Shown here: positions 48,456 through 60,789 of the stretch, piece after piece
Layout: each line of letters starts with the position of its first letter
Position numbering within the stretch: the stretch's first letter is position 1
Assembly (NCBI RefSeq): GCF_014199195.1
Contig: NZ_JACIJE010000002.1
Coordinates: 484,871-548,870 of the forward strand
Direction: 5' to 3'
Source of the DNA: Neoroseomonas alkaliterrae
GTDB lineage: Bacteria; Pseudomonadota; Alphaproteobacteria; Acetobacterales; Acetobacteraceae
Length of the DNA stretch: 64,000 nt
Notes under the pieces: generated by a model
Told to the model about the DNA's origin: nothing
Databases searched by the model: none
Seen by the model: the letters and a program-made list of their open reading frames with translations, nothing else
Translations under genes and position numbers: made by a program

Positions 48456-48706
48456 CGTGGCGGACAGGTGGCGGACCCTCCCGGGCATCTTGGGGCAAAG
48501 CCGCGCAACCGGCCCGAGGGCCGGGGACCGATGCTGCCTCCCGGACCCGCTACCTAGGGAAATACCCCTGCATTGTGAAGAGTGCCCGTCCGGCAGGCGG
48601 CGCGCTTCTTCCCATCGGCCCGACAGGCGCGGTAGGACACTCAGCGCCGCTGGCGTTCCCGTCCGCGGTGCGCCAGCGACCCAAAGCCCCGGCCCGAGGT
48701 GACACG

Positions 48707-49879
48707 ATGCTCGCCAACCAGATCCCGATGCTGGATTTCGGACTCGGCGATGAGGTCGATATGCTGCGCGACAGCGTCAGGTCCTTCGCGGTCGAGCGCA
48801 TCGCGCCCATCGCCGCCGAGATCGACCGGACCGACGAGTTTCCGCGGCATCTCTGGCCCGAGATGGGCGCTCTAGGCCTCCATGGCATCACGGTCGAGGA
48901 GGAGTATGGCGGCTCCGCCATGGGCTATGTCGCGCATTGCGTGGCGATGGAGGAGGTCAGCCGGGCATCCGCCTCCGTCGGCCTGTCCTACGGCGCGCAT
49001 TCGAACCTCTGCGTGAACCAGATCCGGCGTTGCGGGTCCGAGGAGCAGAAGCGCCGCTACCTGCCCAAGCTGATCTCCGGGGAACACCTCGGTGCCCTTG
49101 CGATGAGCGAACCGGGGGCGGGCAGCGATGTCGTGTCGATGCGGCTGCGCGCCGACAAGCGTGGCGATCGGTACGTGCTGAACGGCACCAAGATGTGGAT
49201 CACCAATGCCCACTACGCCGAGACGATGGTGGTCTACGCCAAGACCGACCCGGAGGCGGGCGCCAGGGGCATCACCGCCTTCATCGTGGAACGCGACTTC
49301 AAGGGTTTCCGGCCGGCGCAGAAGCTCGATAAGCTTGGCATGCGAGGTTCGCCGACGAGCGAACTGGTGTTCGAGGATTGCGAGGTCCCTGCGGAGAACG
49401 TGCTGGGCGAGGTCGGCGGTGGCGTCCGGGTCCTGATGTCCGGCCTCGATTACGAGCGCGCCGTGCTGGCGGCCGGGCCGCTCGGGATCATGCAGGCCTG
49501 CCTCGATCTCGTCGTTCCCTATGTCCACGAGCGCAAGCAGTTCGGCCAGGCGATCGGGGAGTTCCAGCTCATCCAGGCCAAGCTCGCGGACATGTACACC
49601 ACGCTCAGCGCGTGCCGCGCCTATGTCTATGCGGTGGCGCGGGCCTGCGACCAGGGGCGCACGACCCGCAAGGATGCGGCGGGCGCCATCCTCGTCGCGG
49701 CCGAGGCGGCGACGAAGGCGGCGCTCGACGCCATCCAGATCCTCGGGGGCAACGGCTACATCAACGACAACGCCACGGGCCGGCTGCTGCGCGACGCCAA
49801 GCTGTACGAGATCGGCGCCGGCACGAGCGAGATCCGCCGCATGCTGATCGGCCGCGAACTCTTCCGGGAAACCGCGTGA
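48707..49879 (+). CDS. ivd: Isovaleryl-CoA dehydrogenase
   Basis: Oxidises isovaleryl-CoA to 3-methylcrotonyl-CoA in leucine catabolism. The 390 residues align with IVD: Met-Ser-Glu-Pro-Gly-Ala-Gly-Ser-Asp near 133-141 and Trp-Ile-Thr-Asn-Ala. The catalytic base is Glu250 in Gly-Leu-Asp-Tyr-Glu-Arg, the shifted position peculiar to IVD. Accordingly the usual C-terminal Tyr-Glu-Gly is Ile-Gly-Ala-Gly-Thr-Ser. The stop overlaps the GTG of the carboxylase beta gene. The upstream 250-bp gap to the divergent ABC operon holds the promoters; no operator is obvious. Confidence 0.94.
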   Translation: MLANQIPMLDFGLGDEVDMLRDSVRSFAVERIAPIAAEIDRTDEFPRHLWPEMGALGLHGITVEEEYGGSAMGYVAHCVAMEEVSRASASVGLSYGAHSNLCVNQIRRCGSEEQKRRYLPKLISGEHLGALAMSEPGAGSDVVSMRLRADKRGDRYVLNGTKMWITNAHYAETMVVYAKTDPEAGARGITAFIVERDFKGFRPAQKLDKLGMRGSPTSELVFEDCEVPAENVLGEVGGGVRVLMSGLDYERAVLAAGPLGIMQACLDLVVPYVHERKQFGQAIGEFQLIQAKLADMYTTLSACRAYVYAVARACDQGRTTRKDAAGAILVAAEAATKAALDAIQILGGNGYINDNATGRLLRDAKLYEIGAGTSEIRRMLIGRELFRETA

Positions 49880-51485
49880 GCCACGTCATCGCATCAGCCG
49901 TCGATCCGCGCTCGGAGGCCTTCGCGGCCAATGCCGCGATCATGCGCGGCCTTGTGCAGGCACTCTCCGAACATGCGGCGAAGGCGGCGCTCGGCGGCCC
50001 GGCCCCGGCGCGCGAAAAGCATGTGGGGCGCGGCAAACTCCTGCCGCGCGAGCGGGTGGAGCGGCTGCTCGACGCCGGCGCGCCCTTTCTCGAGCTCTCG
50101 CCCCTCGCGGCGCATGGCATGTATGGCGGCGAGGTGCCGGGCGCCGGCATCATCACCGGCATCGGCCGCGTGTCGGGACGCGAATGCGTCATCGTCGCGA
50201 ATGACGCGACGGTGAAGGGCGGCACCTACTACCCCATCACGGTGAAGAAGCATCTGCGCGCGCAGGAGATCGCGCTGCAGAACCGGCTGCCCTGCATCTA
50301 TCTGGTGGATTCCGGCGGAGCCAACCTGCCGAACCAGGACGAGATCTTCCCGGATCGCGACCACTTCGGCCGCATCTTCTACAACCAGGCCCGGATGTCC
50401 GCGGCGGGCATCGCACAGATCGCCTCGGTGATGGGATCGTGCACCGCGGGTGGCGCCTACGTGCCCGCCATGTGCGACGAGGCGATCATCGTGCGCGAGC
50501 AGGGCACCATCTTCCTCGGTGGCCCGCCCCTGGTGAAGGCCGCCACCGGGGAGGTCGTCAGCGCCGAGGATCTCGGCGGCGCCGATGTGCACACGCGCCT
50601 TTCGGGTGTTGCTGACCATTACGCCGCGGACGACATGCACGCGCTCGGGATCGTGCGGCGGATCGTGGCGAGCCTCGGATCCGGTTCCAGGGCTGATGGC
50701 GCGCCCCAGGCCCCGGCGCCGCCTCTCTACGACCCGGCCGAACTGCACGGGATCGTGCCTGCCGATCTGAGGATCCCGGTCGATCCCAGGGAGATCATCG
50801 CGCGAATCGTGGATGGGTCGGAGTTCGACGAGTTCAAGCACCGATACGGAACAACTCTTGTCTGCGGCTTCGCCCGCATCTGGGGAATGCCGGTCGGCAT
50901 CCTCGCGAACAACGGCATCCTGTTCTCGGAATCCGCCCTGAAAGGCGCGCACTTCATCGAGCTCTGCTGCCAGCGCCGGATCCCGCTGCTGTTCCTGCAG
51001 AACATCGCCGGCTTCATGGTCGGGCGGAAATACGAGGCGGGCGGCATCGCGAAGGATGGCGCGAAGCTGGTCACGGCCGTGGCCTGCGCCGAGGTGCCGA
51101 AGTTCACCGTCATCACCGGGGGCTCCTTCGGCGCGGGCAATTACGGCATGTGCGGCCGGGCCTATTCGCCACGCTTCCTCTTCACCTGGCCCAACTCCCG
51201 CATCTCGGTGATGGGCGGGGAACAGGCGGCGAGCGTGCTCGCGACGCTGCGGCGGGACAATCTCGAGGCGCGCGGCGAATCCTGGAGCGCGGAGGCCGAA
51301 GAAGCCTTCAAGGCGCCGATCCGCGAGAAGTACGAACGCGAGGGCGATCCCTACTACGCGACCGCGCGCCTCTGGGATGACGGCATCATCGATCCCGCCG
51401 ATACGCGCGATGTCCTTGGCCTTGCCATGGCGGCCGCGCTGAACGCGCCGATCGAGGAGACGCGCTTCGGCGTGTTCCGCATGTG

Positions 51486-51486
<1 letters not shown>
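49876..51486 (+). CDS. mccB: Methylcrotonyl-CoA carboxylase, carboxyltransferase (beta) subunit
   Basis: Transfers CO2 from biotin to 3-methylcrotonyl-CoA. The 536 residues form two crotonase-like halves. Motifs include Gly-Lys-Leu-Leu-Pro-Arg-Glu-Arg near 56-63 and [20 protein letters not shown] and [12 protein letters not shown] are MCC-specific in feel and distinguish it from propionyl-CoA carboxylase. GTG start within the ivd stop; coupled to the alpha subunit gene by TGATG. Confidence 0.94.
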
Positions 51487-53471
<1,985 letters not shown>

Positions 53472-53924
53472 TCGGGTGGCGCAGCAGCAGGCCTGCGCGT
53501 CGGAAGGCGCAGCCCAGGTGGATCGCCGCCGGCATGGCCGCATAGGCACGCCGCAGCGGGAGCAGTCGGAGCAGCGCGGCCAGCGCCTCGCTGCGCGCGC
53601 CGCGCTGCGCCAGGGCACAGGCCAGGATCAGGGCCGCCTCCTCCGGCGCCACCGTGGGGCAGAGCGGGCAGCATGCCCGGACGGGCGCGGCGCGCAGGAG
53701 GCTGTCGAGCGGCGCGGCGGCGGCGCCGGCATCCTCCGCCGCGAGGACCATCGCGGCCGCATGCAGGGGCGGCGTGCCGTGGCGCCAGGCGCGGACGGCG
53801 TCGAGCAGCAGGCGCTCGGCGGCCGGGAGGTCGTCGGCGGGTGTGCCGGCCCAGGGCCAGTCGGGAAGTCCGCTGGTGGACATGGGGGGGTTCCTCTCGC
53901 TGCGGGAGCGAGGGGTAACGCAAC

Positions 53925-53939
53925 TGAGAATGATTCGCA
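53925..53939. promoter_or_regulatory. Fur-like box
   Basis: TGAGAATGATTCGCA matches the 7-1-7 Fur consensus TGATAAT-N-ATTATCA at 12 of 14 positions. It differs by one base from the perfect palindrome form TGAGAAT-N-ATTCTCA. It sits in a local AT-rich patch 42 bp before the small orphan gene. It predicts iron repression of that gene. Confidence 0.6.
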
Positions 53940-53951
53940 ATAAGCGGATGC

Positions 53952-56900
53952 TCAGTGAAAGTCGCGGCTCGCCGGCATGCGGATGCGCGCACGGGGATCA
54001 TCGCGCGGATTGGGACGGCGCACCTCGTCCGCCCGCGCCATGGCGGCCTCCCAGCGCGCCTCCCCCATCAGGTGCAGCCCGTCGAGCAGGTCGGAACGGT
54101 CCTCGATCCGCGCGACAAGCAGGTGGATGATCGGCACCTCGGCGGATTCGAGCCGCTCCACGCGGCCCTCGGCGACGACCAGGCGGGAGGCGACGACGGC
54201 GGCGCGGAAGCGCTCCGCAGTGTCGGGATACATCACCAGGTTGGCAATGCCGTGCTCGTCCTCGATGGTGAAGAACACCACGCCCTTGGCGCTGCCCGGG
54301 CGCTGGCGCACCAGCACGAGGCCGGGCAGACGCAGCCGCCGCCCCTGCGGCGCGCCGTTCAGCGCGCGCGTGTCGGCAAGCCCCAGCGCATCGAGCCGCG
54401 GCCGCAGCAGCGCCAGGGGATGCGCGCGCAGGGTGAGCCCGGTGCCGGCATAGTCGAGCACCGTCTGCTCCCCTGAAGTTGCGCGCGGCAGGCGCGGCGC
54501 CGCCTCGCGCCCCTCCGCCGCGGCCAATGGCGGCGCCGGCGCGGACAACGCCGCGGCATCCCACAGCGCCGCGCGCCTGTCCCGCCCAAGGCCGCGGAAG
54601 GCGTCGGCGCGGGCCAGCGCCTCCAGCGCGCCGCGATCGAGCCTCGCGCGCCGCGCCAGGTCTGCGATGGATGCGAAGGGCGCTTCGGCCCGCGCCTCCT
54701 CGATGCGCCTTGCCTCCGCCTCCCCGAGGCCGGTGACGAGGCGCAGGCCGAGCCTGAGAGCGAGCCCTTCCGCGCTGCGCGGGTCGCGTTCCAGCGTGCA
54801 GTCCCAGGCGCTCGCGGTCACGTCCGCCGCGCGCACGGCTACCCGGTGCTCGCGCGCATCGCGCACGATCTGCGCCGGCGCGTAGAAGCCCATGGGCTGG
54901 CTGTTGAGCAGCGCGCAGGCGAAGACCGCGGGGTGGTGGCACTTCACCCAGGCGCTCGCATAGACCAGCAGGGCGAAGGACATGGCATGGCTTTCCGGGA
55001 AGCCGTAGGTGCCGAAGCCCTCGATCTGGTGGAAGCAGCGCTCGGCGAAGTCGCGGCTGTAGCCGCGCCGCGTCATGCCGCCGACGAACTTGTCGCGGAA
55101 CTGCATGACCTTGCCCTCGGCGCGGAAAGTCGCCATGGCGCGGCGCAGGGCGTCGGCCTCGGTCGGGGTGAACCGCGCCGCGACGATGGCGATGCGCATC
55201 GCTTGTTCCTGGAACAGGGGAACGCCGAAGGTGTGGCGCAGCACCTTCGCGAGCTCGTCCGGCGGGCCGTGCTCCGGCGCGGGGCCGGGCAGTTCCACGG
55301 GCTCCTCGCCCGCGCGCCGCCGCAGATAGGGATGGACCATGTCGCCCTGGATCGGGCCGGGTCGCACGATCGCCACCTGCACCACCAGGTCGTAGAACGT
55401 TCTGGGCTTCAGGCGCGGCAGCATGTTCATCTGCGCGCGGCTCTCGACCTGGAAGACGCCGACCGCATCCGCCCGGCGCAGCATGGCATAGACGCGCGGA
55501 TCCTCGGGCGGCAGATCCTCCAGCGCCAGGCGGCGCCCGTGATGCGCCTCGATCAGGTCGAAGCAGCGCCTGAGGCAGGTCAGCATGCCGAGGCCGAGCA
55601 CATCCACCTTGAGGATCCGCAGCGCCTCGATGTCGTCCTTGTCCCATTCGAGCGTGGTGCGCCCGTCCATCGCCGCCTGCGTCACCACCGCGTGCTCGAC
55701 CAGCGGGCCTTTGGTGATGACGAAGCCGCCGACATGGGTGGAGAGGTGGCGCGGGAAATCCTGGATCTCGTCGGCGAGTTCGATCGCCAGCGCGAGCCGC
55801 GGGTCGCCCTGCGCGTCGAGGCCGCGTTCGGCGGCCACCTCGGCCATGTCGCGGTCCCCGCGCGGCCCCCAGGAGGCGCGGGCGAGGCCCGCCGTGATGT
55901 CCTCCGTGAGGCCCAGCGCCTTGCCGACCTCGCGGATCGCGCTGCGCGGGCGGAAGCGGACCAGTGTCGCGCAGATCGCCGCGCGGTCCCGGCCGTAGCG
56001 GTCGTAGATGTGCTGGATGACCTCCTCGCGCCGCTCATGCTCGAAATCCACGTCGATGTCGGGCGGCTCGTCGCGCGCGGCCGAGATGAAGCGTTCGAAC
56101 AGCAGGTCGTGCGTGTCCACATCGGCGGCGGTGATGCCGAGCACGTAGCAGATGGCGGAATTGGCGGCCGAGCCGCGCCCCTGGCACAGGATGCCCCGCG
56201 AGCGCGCGAAGCGGACGATCTCGTGCACGGTCAGGAAATAGGGCGCGTAGCCGAGGTCGCGCACCAGCGTCATCTCGTGCGCGATCAGCCCGCGCAGCCT
56301 GGCCGAGGCGCCTTGCGGCCAGCGCCGCGCCAGCGCCTCCTCCACGCGCCTTTCTAGCGTCTCCTGCGCGCCCAGGCCGGGCTCGAGGATCTCATCGGGA
56401 TATTCGTAGCGGAGCTGGTCGAGCGAGAAGCCGCAGGCCGCCACGACGCGCATCGTGTTGGCGACCGCCTCCTCGTGCCCGGCGAACAGGCGGCGCATCT
56501 CCGACTCGGGCTTCAGATGCGCCTCGGCATTCGGCGCCGCGGCCAGGCCCAGCGCATCCACCGTGGTGCGCAGGCGGATCGCCGCCAGCACATCGGCAAG
56601 GCGCCGCCGCGCCGGCACATGGAAGCGCACGCCGCCGGCGGCGAGCAGCGGCGCGCCGATCGCGGCCAGCGCATCGAGCCGCCTGCGGTCGTCCCCGCCA
56701 TGGCGATGCGCGGCGGCCAGGAACAAGGGCAGCGGCAGGCGCTTGCGCAGCGCCGCCATGTCGCGGCGCATGCGGTCCGCGAAGTCCTCATCCGGGCTCT
56801 CGGGGGCGAGGCGGGCGAGCACGCTCCCCTCGGCGGCGCCGATCAGCGCGTCGCGCCCGATGCGGCATTCCCCCTTGGGCGAGGCGAGCCGCGCCTCCGA

Positions 56901-57179
56901 CAGCATCCGCGTCAGCCGCCCCCAGGCGGCGCGATCGCCGGGCCAGGCGAGATACTCCGCCCCATCCTGCAGCGCGATTCGCACGCCCGGCACGAAGCGC
57001 AGCCCGGCCCTGCGTGCCGCCACATGCGCGCGCACCACGCCGGCGAAGGAATTGCGGTCCGCCACGCCGACCGCGGCATGGCCCAGCGCCTTCGCGCCTT
57101 CCACGATCTCGTGCGGATGCGACGCACCTTCCAGGAAGGAGAAGTTCGTCAGCGCGCCGAGCTCGGCATACCCGCTCAT
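53952..57179 (-). CDS. dnaE2: Error-prone DNA polymerase III alpha subunit DnaE2
   Basis: Translesion polymerase of the SOS mutasome. The 1075 residues are shorter than replicative DnaE, as expected. An N-terminal PHP domain (about 1-240, starting Tyr-Ala-Glu-Leu-Gly-Ala-Leu-Thr-Asn-Phe-Ser-Phe-Leu-Glu-Gly) is followed by the palm with Gln-Gly-Arg-Gly-Ser-Ala-Ala-Asn. The catalytic acids lie in Pro-Asp-Ile-Asp-Val-Asp-Phe-Glu (373-380). Fingers, a helix-hairpin-helix region and an OB domain (about 960-1040) complete it. Start ATG overlaps the imuB stop (ATGA). The frame is open further upstream, but only across imuB. Confidence 0.95.
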   Translation of the reverse strand: MSGYAELGALTNFSFLEGASHPHEIVEGAKALGHAAVGVADRNSFAGVVRAHVAARRAGLRFVPGVRIALQDGAEYLAWPGDRAAWGRLTRMLSEARLASPKGECRIGRDALIGAAEGSVLARLAPESPDEDFADRMRRDMAALRKRLPLPLFLAAAHRHGGDDRRRLDALAAIGAPLLAAGGVRFHVPARRRLADVLAAIRLRTTVDALGLAAAPNAEAHLKPESEMRRLFAGHEEAVANTMRVVAACGFSLDQLRYEYPDEILEPGLGAQETLERRVEEALARRWPQGASARLRGLIAHEMTLVRDLGYAPYFLTVHEIVRFARSRGILCQGRGSAANSAICYVLGITAADVDTHDLLFERFISAARDEPPDIDVDFEHERREEVIQHIYDRYGRDRAAICATLVRFRPRSAIREVGKALGLTEDITAGLARASWGPRGDRDMAEVAAERGLDAQGDPRLALAIELADEIQDFPRHLSTHVGGFVITKGPLVEHAVVTQAAMDGRTTLEWDKDDIEALRILKVDVLGLGMLTCLRRCFDLIEAHHGRRLALEDLPPEDPRVYAMLRRADAVGVFQVESRAQMNMLPRLKPRTFYDLVVQVAIVRPGPIQGDMVHPYLRRRAGEEPVELPGPAPEHGPPDELAKVLRHTFGVPLFQEQAMRIAIVAARFTPTEADALRRAMATFRAEGKVMQFRDKFVGGMTRRGYSRDFAERCFHQIEGFGTYGFPESHAMSFALLVYASAWVKCHHPAVFACALLNSQPMGFYAPAQIVRDAREHRVAVRAADVTASAWDCTLERDPRSAEGLALRLGLRLVTGLGEAEARRIEEARAEAPFASIADLARRARLDRGALEALARADAFRGLGRDRRAALWDAAALSAPAPPLAAAEGREAAPRLPRATSGEQTVLDYAGTGLTLRAHPLALLRPRLDALGLADTRALNGAPQGRRLRLPGLVLVRQRPGSAKGVVFFTIEDEHGIANLVMYPDTAERFRAAVVASRLVVAEGRVERLESAEVPIIHLLVARIEDRSDLLDGLHLMGEARWEAAMARADEVRRPNPRDDPRARIRMPASRDFH

Positions 57180-58816
57180 GGCAGGTGGCCATGCAGCGCC
57201 CAGCGCGCCTCCTCGCCGTGCTCCGCGAGGCCGATGCGGCAGACCCAGAGCCGCGCGCCGGAGGCCAGCTCCACCCGGTAGTAGTCGCGCAGCCTGCGGT
57301 CGGGGCGGTCGCGCCACCATTCGGGCTCGAAGCGCTCCGGCCCCTCGGCGCGCAGCACGCGATGCGAGGCGCGGCCGATCCGCAGCAGGGAGGGCGGCGC
57401 ATCCGGCAGCAGGGCCACCGCCCCGATGAAGGGCGGGCGGCGCAGCAGGCGCACGGGGCGGGGCTTCGCGGCCCAGCCGGGGAAATCCTCCACCGGATCG
57501 AAGGCGCCGATGCGCTGCATGGCGCGTTCCGGCCAGTGCGAGGCGCGCGGGGCGAGGCGCCAGACCGGCAGGCGCTGCGACAGGCGATCCAGCAATTGCG
57601 CCAGCTCCTCCCGCCGCGCCGCGCGCCCGGCCGTGCCCAGCCCGTCCTGCACCCCTGTCAGCGGGTCGGTCGCGGGGGCTTCCAGCGTGAGCCGGTCGAA
57701 GCCGCAGCCGGGTTCCAGCCGTTCCAGTTTCCCGTGGAACAGCCGGGCGAGGTGCCTCGCCTCGCGCGTCGCGAGCCCGGTGCCGATCGCGACCTCCTGC
57801 ACCGCGCCATCCACCCGGTGCGCGCGCAGCAGCATCCGCCGCGCGCCCCGCCCGGCATCCCGCAAGGCGCGGCACAGATCCCCGAGCAGCAGGCCGAGCG
57901 CCGCCTCGATCCCTTCCCGCGTCACTACCGGATCGGCGAAGTCCCGCGCCACGCGCATCTCCGGCGGCGGGCGGATGGGCGAGATCGGGCGCGCCGCCCT
58001 GCCCAGCGCCTCGTCCAGCGCACGCGCCAGCCCGGCCCCGAATCGGCGCACCAAACCAGCCCGAGGCTGTGCCGCGACGCTGCCGACATCGCGCAGGCCG
58101 AGCCCCTGCAGGGCGCCGACCAGTGCAGGGTCCAGGCGCAGCGCCGCGAGCGGCAGGGGTGACACGGCCGCGGCTTCCCCGCCCTCCGCGACCAGCCCCT
58201 CCCGCCCGGCGCGGACCAGCGCCAGCGCCGTGCCGGCCATGCCCGCCACCGCCCCCAGCGCCGTCAGGCCCAGGCGTGAAAGCCGGTCCAGGACCTCCTG
58301 CCGGAGGGCCGCCTCGCCGCCGAACAGGTGCTCCACCCCGGTGATGTCGAGCAGCAGCGAATCCCCGCCCTCGGTCCCCGCCAGCGGCGTGAAGCGCAGC
58401 GCCCAGAGCGCGAGGCGGTCCAGCGCCGCGGCATCGCCGGCCGGATCCTCCGGCACCAGCAGCACGCCTGGCAGGATGGCCTGCGCATCCGCCAGCGCCT
58501 GGCCTGCCCGCAGCCCTGCCGCTTCGGCCTCCGCCCCGACCGCCACCACCACCCGCCGCGACCCGCGCTGCGCCCAGACGGCGACCGGGCCGGGGCGGCG
58601 CAGCCGCTCGACCGGCAGGCGGGGGAGGAGAAGGGCGAGGATGCGGCGGCGGGACGTGCAGCCAGGGGGCGCCGCCGCCCTCTGGACCCCCGCCGGGCAG
58701 GCTGCGGACTCCCCGGGCCCCGCGCCCGATGGCAGCGAGGGGCCGGGAGGCCGGGTGGGCTGGCCCCCCGCTGCCGCCATCCCCATCCGCGGCGGCCTGC
58801 AGCATCGCCGCCTCAT
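57176..58816 (-). CDS. imuB: ImuB, inactive Y-family polymerase-like mutasome subunit
   Basis: Hub of the ImuA-ImuB-DnaE2 mutasome, linking the polymerase to the beta clamp. The 546 residues hold a Y-family fold, but the catalytic acids are lost. The N-terminal metal motif is Leu-Leu-Leu-Pro-Arg-Leu-Pro-Val-Glu and the second is Leu-Asp-Ile-Thr-Gly-Val-Glu-His-Leu-Phe, the usual ImuB pattern. The first 45 residues are Pro/Gly-rich and poorly conserved in appearance. The start at 58816 overlaps the imuA stop (ATGA) and the stop overlaps the dnaE2 start. Confidence 0.92.
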   Translation of the reverse strand: MRRRCCRPPRMGMAAAGGQPTRPPGPSLPSGAGPGESAACPAGVQRAAAPPGCTSRRRILALLLPRLPVERLRRPGPVAVWAQRGSRRVVVAVGAEAEAAGLRAGQALADAQAILPGVLLVPEDPAGDAAALDRLALWALRFTPLAGTEGGDSLLLDITGVEHLFGGEAALRQEVLDRLSRLGLTALGAVAGMAGTALALVRAGREGLVAEGGEAAAVSPLPLAALRLDPALVGALQGLGLRDVGSVAAQPRAGLVRRFGAGLARALDEALGRAARPISPIRPPPEMRVARDFADPVVTREGIEAALGLLLGDLCRALRDAGRGARRMLLRAHRVDGAVQEVAIGTGLATREARHLARLFHGKLERLEPGCGFDRLTLEAPATDPLTGVQDGLGTAGRAARREELAQLLDRLSQRLPVWRLAPRASHWPERAMQRIGAFDPVEDFPGWAAKPRPVRLLRRPPFIGAVALLPDAPPSLLRIGRASHRVLRAEGPERFEPEWWRDRPDRRLRDYYRVELASGARLWVCRIGLAEHGEEARWALHGHLP

Positions 58817-59538
58817 GCCCGCCTCCGCGCCGAGCCGGCCTGAGCCGTCTCCTCCCCGGTCACCAGCCGGTCGCCATGCCAGGTCGCGCGCCAGGACGCG
58901 GGGCGGCCGCCGCGGCAGCGCAGCAGGTCGAGACTCCAGGCCGGGTCGCCGAGCGCATGCGGGCTGCCGCTGTCCGAGGTCACGGCCCCGATCCGCCAGC
59001 GGGTCAGGGCGGCGGTCGGGGCGGCGTTGTCCGCGTCCGGGCGCAGCAGCAGGCCGAGCACGCCACCCGCCTCGGCCGCGAGCTGCAGCCGCCGCGCGGC
59101 CGTCAGGTCGAGCGCGCCCGCGACCAGCAGCGCCGCGCCGACCGCCGGGCAGCGCAGGGTTTCCTCCATGGCCCAGAGCGCGTCCTGCTCCCGCGCGGCG
59201 CGAACCAGCACGAGCTGCGCGGGGGAAAGGCCGAATCGGGCGAGGCCCGGCGGCCAGGCATCGGGTTCCGGCGCGATCCACAGCACCGTGCCGCCGGCCC
59301 GGGCGAGCACCAAGGCGGCGAAGCCTGCGGCCGCGCCCGGCTCGGCGGCCAGGATCTCGTGCAGCGCCGCGCGCGGCAGGCCGCCCCAGGGCAGGGCGGC
59401 ATCCATGGCGGGGCAGAGCGGGACCGCATCCTCCCCGCGCGCCGCCAGGGCTTCGGCCGCGCCGGCGCGTTCCAGGCGCGCGATGCGCGCGCGCAGGGCC
59501 GAAAGAAGGGCAGGGCGGTCGAGCGGAGGGGCGGACAT
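58813..59538 (-). CDS. imuA: ImuA, RecA-like mutasome subunit
   Basis: A 241-residue RecA/SulA-like protein, first gene of the SOS-inducible imuA-imuB-dnaE2 operon. It shows the ImuA pattern Leu-Pro-Arg-Ala-Ala-Leu-His-Glu-Ile near 53-61, Phe-Ala-Ala-Leu-Val-Leu-Ala-Arg, Leu-Trp-Ile-Ala-Pro and Trp-Arg-Ile-Gly-Ala. The classical Walker A lysine motif is not present, as often in ImuA. A LexA box stands 24 bp before the ATG. Confidence 0.92.
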   Translation of the reverse strand: MSAPPLDRPALLSALRARIARLERAGAAEALAARGEDAVPLCPAMDAALPWGGLPRAALHEILAAEPGAAAGFAALVLARAGGTVLWIAPEPDAWPPGLARFGLSPAQLVLVRAAREQDALWAMEETLRCPAVGAALLVAGALDLTAARRLQLAAEAGGVLGLLLRPDADNAAPTAALTRWRIGAVTSDSGSPHALGDPAWSLDLLRCRGGRPASWRATWHGDRLVTGEETAQAGSARRRA

Positions 59539-59561
59539 GGCCTGGGGGAGGGGCCGTTGTT

Positions 59562-59576
59562 GTTCGCTTTATGTTC
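59562..59576. promoter_or_regulatory. LexA (SOS) box
   Basis: GTTCGCTTTATGTTC, an exact GTTC-N7-GTTC direct repeat, the known alphaproteobacterial LexA site. It is 24 bp before imuA (read as GAAC-N7-GAAC on that strand) and 172 bp before cysK, so imuA is the obvious target. Confidence 0.88.
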
Positions 59577-59747
59577 TCGTATCGCGCCCCGGAAGGTCAA
59601 GAAGCGTGGAGGCCTTGCCCCGGCGGGCGCAGCCGGCAACCAAGGGATTCTGCCCGCAAGCCCTTCCGGAGAAAGGGTTTCGCTCCCCTTGTTCCAGGGC
59701 CCGCGGCACCCGACCATCACCGCGGAAAGCGCAAGGAACGCCCGGTC

Positions 59748-60770
59748 ATGGATGCAGCCCCGCCACCCGCCACCGGCATTGTGGACGGCTTCGAGGGCGC
59801 GGTCGGCAACACGCCGCTGATCCGCCTGCGCCGCGCCAGCGCCGCGACGGGATGCGAGATCCTCGGCAAGGCGGAGTTCATGAATCCCGGCGGATCGGTG
59901 AAGGACCGGGCCGGCCTCGGCATCATCCTCGACGCCGAGAGGCGCGGCCTGCTCACGCCCGGCAAGCCCGGCACGATCGTGGAGGGCACCGCCGGCAACA
60001 CCGGCATCGGCATCACCCTCGTCGCCAATGCCCGCGGCTACCGCAGCGTGATCGTGGTGCCCGAGACGCAGAGCCGCGAGAAGATCGACTTCCTGCGCAT
60101 GATCGGCGCCGATCTGCGCCTCGTGCCGGCGAAGCCCTTCTCCGACCCCGGCAACTACGTCCATGTCAGCCGCCGCCTCGCCGAGGAGATGGGCGCGGTG
60201 CATGCCAACCAGTTCGACAACACCGCCAACCGGGCGGCGCACGAGGCGACGACGGGGCCCGAGATCTGGGCCCAGACCGATGGCCGCGTGGACGCCTTCA
60301 CCTGTTCCTGCGGCACCGGCGGCACGCTGGCCGGCGTGGCCCGCGCCCTCAAGGTGCGCAACCCGGGCGTGCGGATCGTGCTCGCCGACCCGATGGGCAG
60401 TGCCCTCTATTCCTGGGTCAAGACCGGTACGCTGAAGGCCGAGGGCAGTTCCATCACCGAGGGCATCGGCCAGGCCGCCCGCGTGCCCGGCAACCTCGAG
60501 CCCGACCGCGCGCTGATCGACGACGCGCTGCAGGTGACGGACGAGGAGGCGCTCGAGCAGGTCTTCGACCTGCAGATCCACGAAGGCATCTCGGTCGGCG
60601 GATCGGCCGGCATCAATGTCGCCGCCGCGATCAAGGTGGCGAAGGCGCTCGGGCCCGGGCACCGCATCGTCACCATCCTCTGCGACGGCGGAGCGCGCTA
60701 CCAGTCCAAGCTGTTCAATCCGGAATTCCTGCGCGGCAAGGGCCTGCCCGTGCCGCCCTGGCTTGCCTGA
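59748..60770 (+). CDS. cysK: Cysteine synthase A (O-acetylserine sulfhydrylase)
   Basis: PLP-dependent synthesis of cysteine from O-acetylserine and sulfide. The 340 residues include PLP lysine Lys52 (Gly-Gly-Ser-Val-Lys-Asp-Arg) and the phosphate loop Gly-Thr-Gly-like Gly-Thr-Gly-Gly-Thr. The substrate loop is Glu-Gly-Thr-Ala-Gly-Asn-Thr-Gly, where most bacterial CysK have Thr-Ser-Gly-Asn-Thr-Gly. This and the C-terminal Tyr-Gln-Ser-Lys-Leu-Phe-Asn-Pro resemble the group that includes fungal cysteine synthases. AAGGAA lies before the ATG. It is 19 bp upstream of cysE. Confidence 0.92.
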   Translation: MDAAPPPATGIVDGFEGAVGNTPLIRLRRASAATGCEILGKAEFMNPGGSVKDRAGLGIILDAERRGLLTPGKPGTIVEGTAGNTGIGITLVANARGYRSVIVVPETQSREKIDFLRMIGADLRLVPAKPFSDPGNYVHVSRRLAEEMGAVHANQFDNTANRAAHEATTGPEIWAQTDGRVDAFTCSCGTGGTLAGVARALKVRNPGVRIVLADPMGSALYSWVKTGTLKAEGSSITEGIGQAARVPGNLEPDRALIDDALQVTDEEALEQVFDLQIHEGISVGGSAGINVAAAIKVAKALGPGHRIVTILCDGGARYQSKLFNPEFLRGKGLPVPPWLA

Positions 60771-60789
60771 TCCGTCGAGGCCGCGCCCC

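Noticed and set aside
48456..48706. LiuR-type (MerR) operator before the isovaleryl-CoA dehydrogenase gene.
   Set aside because: No long AT-rich dyad of the known type is visible; only the short CCTAGG palindrome near 48554.
57180..58805. The dnaE2 reading frame stays open about 1.6 kb upstream of its ATG, suggesting a giant fusion protein.
   Set aside because: The extension runs over imuB in another frame, is Gly/Arg/Pro-rich without domains, and the ATGA coupling at 57176-57179 defines the start.
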